Part shown: positions 14,811-20,363 of the stretch, one piece after another | How positions within the stretch are numbered: position 1 is the stretch's first letter | Layout: each line of letters begins with the position of its first letter | DNA from: Flavobacteriales bacterium | Lineage (GTDB): Bacteria > Bacteroidota > Bacteroidia > Flavobacteriales_D > Sanyastnellaceae | Reading direction: 5' to 3' | DNA length: 20,363 nucleotides | Assembly (NCBI GenBank): GCA_027488055.1 | Contig: JAIYCK010000190.1 | Coordinates: 1 to 20,363, forward strand | The notes under the pieces: model-generated | Told to the model about the DNA's origin: nothing | Seen by the model: the letters and a program-made list of their open reading frames with translations, nothing else | Database searches by the model: none | Translations under genes and position numbers: made by a program

Positions 14811-15764
14811 TTAAAAATAGCGAGGCGAAACGTCGCCGCTTTTACCACGATTGAGGTCGAAGCCAAGCATGATTTCATGCGAGCCATCGCTGTATTTGCG
14901 GATATCCGACAAACTATAATCGAAGGCATAGCCTACTTTAAACAAGCGATTGATTTCGTATTGAAGCAAGATTCCAGCCGCATCCTGCCAACGATACATG
15001 GCACCTGCCCAAAACTTATCATAAAACAAAAATTGAGCAGTTGCTTCCGCAGCGGGAGGTGCCCCATTGACCGCTTTGACAAGAATAGTTGGTTTGAATT
15101 TCGTATAAATATTGACATCGAAAACGGCCCCTGCAATCAAAAAGGCATGCGGCGTCTCTTTGTTATTGACTCCCGCATAATCTGGCAATTCACCTGACAA
15201 TAGTTTATTTGAAAGAAGTTTAGGAACGCTTGCTCCTACGTACCATTTGCGCGTGTAGTACATGACGCCTGCTCCAAAATTAGGCAAAGGTTTGTTGGCG
15301 ATATTGGAAGCAAATGAAGCATCTCCTTCGACCAATGGATTGAGGTCAAGCAAATTTGCACTGAATAGATTGACGCCGCCTTTGAGTCCGAAAGACAATC
15401 TCCTATTCCCCATGAAGATGCGGTAGCTGCCATCTAAGTATATTCCGGTTTGTTTGACAGGCCCAAACGCATCATTGATGACAGAACCTCCAAGGCTGAT
15501 ACTCTCGTTGCGCAGAGGTGAATGGATCGTGACAGATTGTGTGACAGGTGCACCCTCAAAATTGACCCATTGCGAGCGATGTATCACGGTGGCGCTCAGG
15601 AAATCCTTGCTGCCTGCATACGCAGGATTGATGCTCAAAGTGTTGAACATATATTGCGTGAACATAGGGTCTTGTTGTGCGAATGAACGCACACTCCAAA
15701 TGGACACCAAGGCGCACAAGGCCATACCAACAACCGATGTTTTTTTCATTTTCAATGTTTGCAT
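14811..15764 (-). CDS. PorP/SprF family type IX secretion membrane protein
   Basis: About 317 residues from the chosen start at 15764, 4 bases after the adhesin stop; an alternative ATG at 15749 gives a signal peptide starting MKKTSVVGMAL. Cleavage is predicted at SFA-QQDP. The mature N-terminus QQDPMFTQYMFNTLSINPAY is the family hallmark, and the strand-rich body ends with a typical C-terminal beta strand. PorP/SprF proteins are outer-membrane barrels of the T9SS. SprF-type members are needed for export of the particular adhesin encoded beside them, usually one with a type B sorting domain, which is exactly the arrangement here. The next gene, PorE/OmpA-like, follows within 40 bp. Confidence 0.92.
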   Translation of the reverse strand: MQTLKMKKTSVVGMALCALVSIWSVRSFAQQDPMFTQYMFNTLSINPAYAGSKDFLSATVIHRSQWVNFEGAPVTQSVTIHSPLRNESISLGGSVINDAFGPVKQTGIYLDGSYRIFMGNRRLSFGLKGGVNLFSANLLDLNPLVEGDASFASNIANKPLPNFGAGVMYYTRKWYVGASVPKLLSNKLLSGELPDYAGVNNKETPHAFLIAGAVFDVNIYTKFKPTILVKAVNGAPPAAEATAQFLFYDKFWAGAMYRWQDAAGILLQYEINRLFKVGYAFDYSLSDIRKYSDGSHEIMLGFDLNRGKSGDVSPRYF

Positions 15765-15768
15765 GTGG

Positions 15769-18700
15769 TTATCGTTTGAGGTAAATAAATCCGTTGAATA
15801 CCATTTTAGCTCCATCTTCCATCACCTCTCCCAAGTCGAGAATATAATAATACGTAGAGGTAGGTAACTCTTCGCCCAAGCTCGCGCTCTGGTTGCACTC
15901 GCCTTGCCAATCGTTTTTGTAGGGTGCTGCCTCATAAACTAAGTTGCCCCAGCGATTGAACACTTTCAGACTGTTCTTCGGATAGTAAACGATGTTTGGA
16001 ATTTCAATTACATCGTTGGTGCCGTCTCCATTGGGAGAGAAAGCATCGGGAACTTTTATGGTTTCACAATCTTCCAATACCAACAGCATCGTATCGCTGC
16101 TCAAACCGCATACTCCGTTGTCAATGGTGTATTGCAAGGTGCTTACGACATCTACCAATTCAGTGAGAATCGTCCCCATGCTAACGACACTTGCATCGAA
16201 CTGCCCATTGTTCTGTAAGACTGCTGGTCCATCCAATACGGACCAAGAGCTAGTGGCTGGCGCAACAGGCACAGTCCCATTCAATGGAAATGCATCGAAA
16301 TCAGCCGAACAAATATTCAAACTAGGTCCCGCATCGGCTGTTTGTTGGAAATCATCGAATACACTCACACACATATCGTCTGAGCTTGTCCCACAAGCAC
16401 CGTTGTCCACATTCCATGAGTAGCAATGCACGCCTACCGGTAAGTTCAAAATGATCGCCTCCGGTGTATCTTCTTGACTATCTATTGGAGGCGCATTATC
16501 GAGTGGAAGCCACTGTCCTGTAGCAAGGCCTGCAACTGTTCCTGTCAATTGGCTACCTGCCGTTTGGAAGATCGACTGTTCGCCGCAGAAGGCAGTGTCT
16601 GCACCCGCATTGGCATTGGCAATGGCGCTGTCATAGATATAAAACCAAATCGTATCTGATGAAACCGCACCACAAGACCCATTGTAGATGTACCACACAA
16701 AGGCAGATTCATTGAGCGACAGGCCGCACGCAGTGGTGCCAGATGAACTCGTATCTGCGATCGTGGCAATGTTGTCACCTGCAATCTGTTCCCACCAGCC
16801 ATAGGCTGGATAGGTCGGTAAGGTTCCTATCAAATCCACGCAACCATTGGATGGTATATCACATAGGAATTGATCCTCGTCTACTGTTGCTTGAGGCGAT
16901 GTAGGATCATAGATCGTCACCAACAATGTATCGGCGGTAATGCCGCACGATCCGTTGTCGATGGTCCAAATCAATTCCGTCACACCGATGGCAAGATCAA
17001 ACACTTCGGTCAGAGGATTATTTAAATCCACGAATTGAGGATTGCCCGGATGCGCTCCAAAGGACCATGTACCAGTGCCTGGGAAGGTTGCGCTATTGGC
17101 AGCCATCGTCACAATGTTATCTGGCGCACAAACAATTTGATCGACCCCTGCATTGGCAGGCAAGGCCGTGCTGTCGTTCACGAAAATCGTAACTGGATCA
17201 ATGCTCTCAGGATCACAAGGTCCATTGTACACATGCCATTGCAACGTATGCACACCGACCGCTAAAAAGTTAACAACCGCATTGGCTGAGGTTGTATCTA
17301 GTAATAGGCCCTCCAAAGACACGACTTCCCAAAAACCATAACTCGGCGCATTGGGCGAAGTGGCATTCAAGGTCACAGCATTGGCTGGGGTGCACAGGTA
17401 TTGATCCAAGCCGGCATTGGCCACTTGTGGATTCTGAGGAAACACTTTTACGGATATCGTATCGGTCATGATGGAATCAGCGCAAGGTCCATTGAGTATC
17501 GTCCAGACCAAAATATTTTCACCTTCACCTAAATCGGTAAGTACGGTTGATGGACTATTGACTGACTCGATCGTGCCTGAGCCTTGTACCAAAGTCCAAT
17601 AACCCACTGCGGGAACAATTGGCGTATTGCCAATAACCACTGTATCATTGAGCGGATAACACATTTCAATATCATCTCCCGCATCAGCAGCAGGATGATC
17701 ATCTGCATACACATAGATGCACAACTCATCCGATGGCAGGGCATTCACACACGCGCCATTGTAATACTCCCATCTGAAACAATTGATGCCCACCGGCAAG
17801 TCACTTATGCTTGTAAAGGGATCATTTGGATCCTGAATGGTACCACCTCCACTGACTTGATACCACGTCCCCACATTGGGATCCTGAGGCTGACTCGCTG
17901 ACATGAATACTTCATCTTGAGGCGTGCATATGGACTGATCCAAACCAGCATCCACTGCAGTAGTTGGTTCAAAAACGCGGACACACATGGTGTCCGTCGT
18001 AATACCATTTGGACAAGGCCCATTGTCAATACGCCAAGCGAAACAATGCGTGCCCACGCATAGATTGGACATCAGAGATGTCGGGCTATTTAGATCGCCT
18101 ATGGTGCCGCATGTGCCCAAGGCTGTCCAATCCCCTATGGCAGGGAACAAAGGAGCCTCGGCAAGCATCGTTACTTCAGTTGCAGGCAAACAAATTTCTT
18201 GATCTAAGCCTGCATTGGCATCCGGGTTGAATTCAAAATAAATGAATACGGACGTCACATCCACTGTTTGTCCGCAAGCACCATTGTCAATATTCCAAAA
18301 CAGGATGGTTTGTCCTGGATTCAAACAACACACTTCAGCTGTAGCACTATTAATGTCATTGAAACACGCCGAGGTTCCAGGAAGTGTGCTCCAATATCCA
18401 GTTGCTGGCAAGGCTGGTACATTGGCATTGAGTACGTGACATTCGTTGGGAGTACAATAGTAAGCATCATCCCCAGCTTCAGCGACCGCCTCGTTGGGAT
18501 TGTTCACATACAAGGTCACTTCGTCAGAAGTCGTTCCGCATGGTCCGTTGACGACTGTCCAACTGAACACATAGGTACCCACTGTCAATCCATTCAAAGT
18601 AGTATTGCTCGTTGTAGGTGATAAAATGGTTGCGTTGTTTGGGCCACTCACTTGTTGCCACAATCCAATCGCCAAATCATCGCCCAAATCGGATCCTGTT

Positions 18701-20363
18701 AAAAACCCATTGAGCAACTGCCCACCTGCAGGCGCACAGAGATAAATATCCGATCCAGCATCGGCAGATGGCAATGCGGCATCGTATACCTGAATACATA
18801 CTTCGTCGTCCGTCAGCGATGGCACACAAGGACCATTGTCAATGGTCCACACAAAACAGCTTTCACCTGGTAGTAGGTTGGTAATTTGTGCATTCGGATT
18901 GGTAATACCCGCGATATTTCCATTGCCACCAGGCAGCGCGTTCCAATACCCCGTAGCAGGAAAAATTGGAATCGTAGCACTCATATCCACTACAGATTGA
19001 GGGGTGCATAATGCCACATCCAATCCAGCATTCGCAGCAGGCTGACTCTCTTCAAAGATTCTGACTCGCACCAAATCCGTAGTCACACTATTGTCGCAAG
19101 GCCCATTATAAACGGTCCAAAGAAAATAATACTCGCCGACACCCAAGTTACAAAACTCTGCCGAAGGATCGTTCGGGTTTGAAATAGTTGGTCCGTTAAT
19201 TAGACTCGTCCATGTACCATAAGATGGATAGGTGGGTACGGTTGCATCCATAGTTACGCATGAGACAGGTTCACACCAATCTTGGTCAATACCAGCATCG
19301 GCTGCCAACGCATTTTCATCATAAATAATCACCGCGAGGGTATCGCAGGAATTGGCATCGGGGCAAACCCCATTGGAAATACACCAACTGAACTCATTGA
19401 TACCGATTGGAATATCTGTAATCAAAGCCTGTGGATTATCCAAGTCTGCAGCTTCAATCGTGCCATTGCCGCTCACCACTGTCCACACTCCGTAGCCTGG
19501 TAAAGGTACCACATTGGCATTCATAACCTGGGAAGAAATGGGAGAGCATAATTCAATGTCACTGCCCACATCAGACGGTTCAGCGCTATCATCAAACATG
19601 GTGATGGTCATCTGATCGCAGGTGATTGGACCGCAGACTCCATTGTCCACGCACCATTCCAAAGTATACACCCCAGGAACCAAACCACAAACGTCTGTAA
19701 TGGGATTGGTAGCGTCTGCAAAGGTCAAAGACGAAGGACCGCCTAAGACAATCCATAGACCTGTAGCTGGTTCTATCAAAGCATTGGCAGCCAAGGTGGC
19801 GCAATCCGTGAGGTTACTGCACAATTCCTGATCCAAACCTGCATTCGCCGGAACTTGCGCGGCATCGAACAAATACACATCTACACAATCCTGCGTGGAA
19901 GCTGGCAAACAGGCCCCGTTTTCTACAGTATAGCAGAACGTATTTATTCCTACCGTCAAATTACTCACACTGGTCGCAATATCATTTGGTTGATCGACAA
20001 GGGCACCTCCCAAACTCGACCATGTCGCAGTGGCTGGATAAATAAGGTTGCTTCCCACAAGAGAGGCGGAAGAAGTTGGAGTGCACCATTCTTGATCATC
20101 CCCGGCATCGGCGGCAAGTTGATTTATGTCGTTGAGAAAGATCAACATAGTATCTACTTCAAATGCGTCTGCAAGGCATGGTCCATTGTAGATGGTCCAA
20201 ATCAAAGTATCCACTCCTTGCGCCAAATTAAACGCAGTAGTAACCGGATCATTTACATCCACAAAAGTGGCGGCACCATTCAACGCGCTCCATGTACCAA
20301 AAGCTGGAGGCAGAACTGGATTGGCCGCTAGCACCAATGAGCTTGTAGGAGTGCAAAGTTGAA
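15769..20363 (-). CDS. Giant repeat surface protein with T9SS type B (gliding-motility-type) sorting domain, 5'-truncated
   Basis: The frame is open to the window edge: eight more codons (QLCTPTSS) lie above the TTG at 20337 and match the repeat pattern, so the real start is outside. 1,530 residues are visible. They consist of 16 tandem Ig/PKD-like modules of 88-95 residues (the first incomplete) and a C-terminal domain (DNA about 15772-16047) beginning DAFSPNGDGTNDVIEIP and containing FNRWGNLVYE, the gliding-motility-associated/type B sorting domain. Modules follow AGxDxxxC...P.xGxW...L.VG....W.I.NGxC....D..V.V. It is predicted to be exported by the T9SS and held on the cell surface, as an adhesin or fibre. 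No catalytic domain is visible. Modules are well diverged, so the array is old. PorP/SprF follows immediately. Confidence 0.92.
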   Translation of the reverse strand, partial: QLCTPTSSLVLAANPVLPPAFGTWSALNGAATFVDVNDPVTTAFNLAQGVDTLIWTIYNGPCLADAFEVDTMLIFLNDINQLAADAGDDQEWCTPTSSASLVGSNLIYPATATWSSLGGALVDQPNDIATSVSNLTVGINTFCYTVENGACLPASTQDCVDVYLFDAAQVPANAGLDQELCSNLTDCATLAANALIEPATGLWIVLGGPSSLTFADATNPITDVCGLVPGVYTLEWCVDNGVCGPITCDQMTITMFDDSAEPSDVGSDIELCSPISSQVMNANVVPLPGYGVWTVVSGNGTIEAADLDNPQALITDIPIGINEFSWCISNGVCPDANSCDTLAVIIYDENALAADAGIDQDWCEPVSCVTMDATVPTYPSYGTWTSLINGPTISNPNDPSAEFCNLGVGEYYFLWTVYNGPCDNSVTTDLVRVRIFEESQPAANAGLDVALCTPQSVVDMSATIPIFPATGYWNALPGGNGNIAGITNPNAQITNLLPGESCFVWTIDNGPCVPSLTDDEVCIQVYDAALPSADAGSDIYLCAPAGGQLLNGFLTGSDLGDDLAIGLWQQVSGPNNATILSPTTSNTTLNGLTVGTYVFSWTVVNGPCGTTSDEVTLYVNNPNEAVAEAGDDAYYCTPNECHVLNANVPALPATGYWSTLPGTSACFNDINSATAEVCCLNPGQTILFWNIDNGACGQTVDVTSVFIYFEFNPDANAGLDQEICLPATEVTMLAEAPLFPAIGDWTALGTCGTIGDLNSPTSLMSNLCVGTHCFAWRIDNGPCPNGITTDTMCVRVFEPTTAVDAGLDQSICTPQDEVFMSASQPQDPNVGTWYQVSGGGTIQDPNDPFTSISDLPVGINCFRWEYYNGACVNALPSDELCIYVYADDHPAADAGDDIEMCYPLNDTVVIGNTPIVPAVGYWTLVQGSGTIESVNSPSTVLTDLGEGENILVWTILNGPCADSIMTDTISVKVFPQNPQVANAGLDQYLCTPANAVTLNATSPNAPSYGFWEVVSLEGLLLDTTSANAVVNFLAVGVHTLQWHVYNGPCDPESIDPVTIFVNDSTALPANAGVDQIVCAPDNIVTMAANSATFPGTGTWSFGAHPGNPQFVDLNNPLTEVFDLAIGVTELIWTIDNGSCGITADTLLVTIYDPTSPQATVDEDQFLCDIPSNGCVDLIGTLPTYPAYGWWEQIAGDNIATIADTSSSGTTACGLSLNESAFVWYIYNGSCGAVSSDTIWFYIYDSAIANANAGADTAFCGEQSIFQTAGSQLTGTVAGLATGQWLPLDNAPPIDSQEDTPEAIILNLPVGVHCYSWNVDNGACGTSSDDMCVSVFDDFQQTADAGPSLNICSADFDAFPLNGTVPVAPATSSWSVLDGPAVLQNNGQFDASVVSMGTILTELVDVVSTLQYTIDNGVCGLSSDTMLLVLEDCETIKVPDAFSPNGDGTNDVIEIPNIVYYPKNSLKVFNRWGNLVYEAAPYKNDWQGECNQSASLGEELPTSTYYYILDLGEVMEDGAKMVFNGFIYLKR
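16048..20363 (-). repeat. Sixteen tandem Ig/PKD-like protein repeats with paired cysteines
   Basis: Module upper boundaries on the minus strand are 20363 (partial), 20106, 19842, 19569, 19296, 19029, 18759, 18477, 18213, 17949, 17682, 17415, 17151, 16884, 16608 and 16332, ending at 16048. The period is 264-285 bp. Every module has Cys at about position 8 and another in NG[PAVS]C. Modules 7 and 15 carry a longer segment before the conserved Trp, both starting LTG. Extra cysteines occur only in complete pairs (modules 2, 3, 4, 5, 6, 8, 9, 10, 14 and 15). The similarity is at protein level; I saw no long identical DNA stretches between modules. Confidence 0.9.

Noticed and set aside
15992..18621. 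Several plus-strand open frames of 60-143 codons across the adhesin gene
   Set aside because: They are antisense shadows of a strongly supported repeat-coding frame, without their own start signals or domains.
16048..20363. A CRISPR-like or DNA tandem repeat array
   Set aside because: The period is about 270 bp and the similarity is at protein level only; it is a coding module array, with no short identical repeats.

Overview
The window looks like chromosomal DNA of a Bacteroidota (Bacteroidetes) bacterium. It carries type IX secretion (T9SS) sorting domains of both types, a PorP/SprF-family protein, a PorE-like OmpA protein, and promoter-like sites of the TTTG / TAnnTTTG kind. Shine-Dalgarno sequences are not evident. 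I cannot place it below phylum. Most of the window is ordinary core genome; the last 8 kb is a surface-protein secretion locus.

Layout. (1) 1-1925, plus strand: the end of a cbb3 cytochrome oxidase assembly operon, with ccoG (cut by the window edge), a fixH-type gene and a UreH/TauE-like membrane protein with Cys/His motifs. (2) 2038-3447, plus: a FucP/GluP-type sugar:H+ symporter. (3) 3463-5738, minus: a two-component pair with a 4-base ATGA overlap, a PAS histidine kinase and a response regulator fused to a CRP/FNR-like module. (4) 5879-6622, minus: lptB. (5) 6748-7080, minus: a mini-protein that is little more than a signal peptide plus a T9SS type A sorting domain. (6) 7332-10246, minus: two outer-membrane proteins with a 4-base overlap, a PorV/PorQ-like barrel and a long barrel-like protein carrying a ComEA-type helix-hairpin-helix. 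(7) 10379-10458, plus: tRNA-Leu(TAG) with its own promoter and terminator. (8) 10770-12119, plus: trigger factor, ended by a 17-bp hairpin that probably works in both directions. (9) 12323-20363, minus: an operon of a giant repeat protein (open at the window edge), PorP/SprF, PorE-like OmpA and a small Cys-rich lipoprotein.

How they fit. Block 9 reads as a secretion cassette: a type B sorting-domain cargo followed by a PorP/SprF partner and a peptidoglycan-anchored OmpA/PorE-like component. The most interesting signal is inside the cargo. Sixteen diverged Ig/PKD-like repeats share one invariant cysteine pair. Optional extra cysteines appear only as complete pairs at facing strand positions, and in two pair classes a shift of one partner is matched by an opposite shift of the other. 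All 60 visible cysteines can be assigned to pairs, which predicts a heavily disulfide-stapled surface fibre. Block 1 beside block 3 suggests, but does not prove, redox or respiratory sensing.
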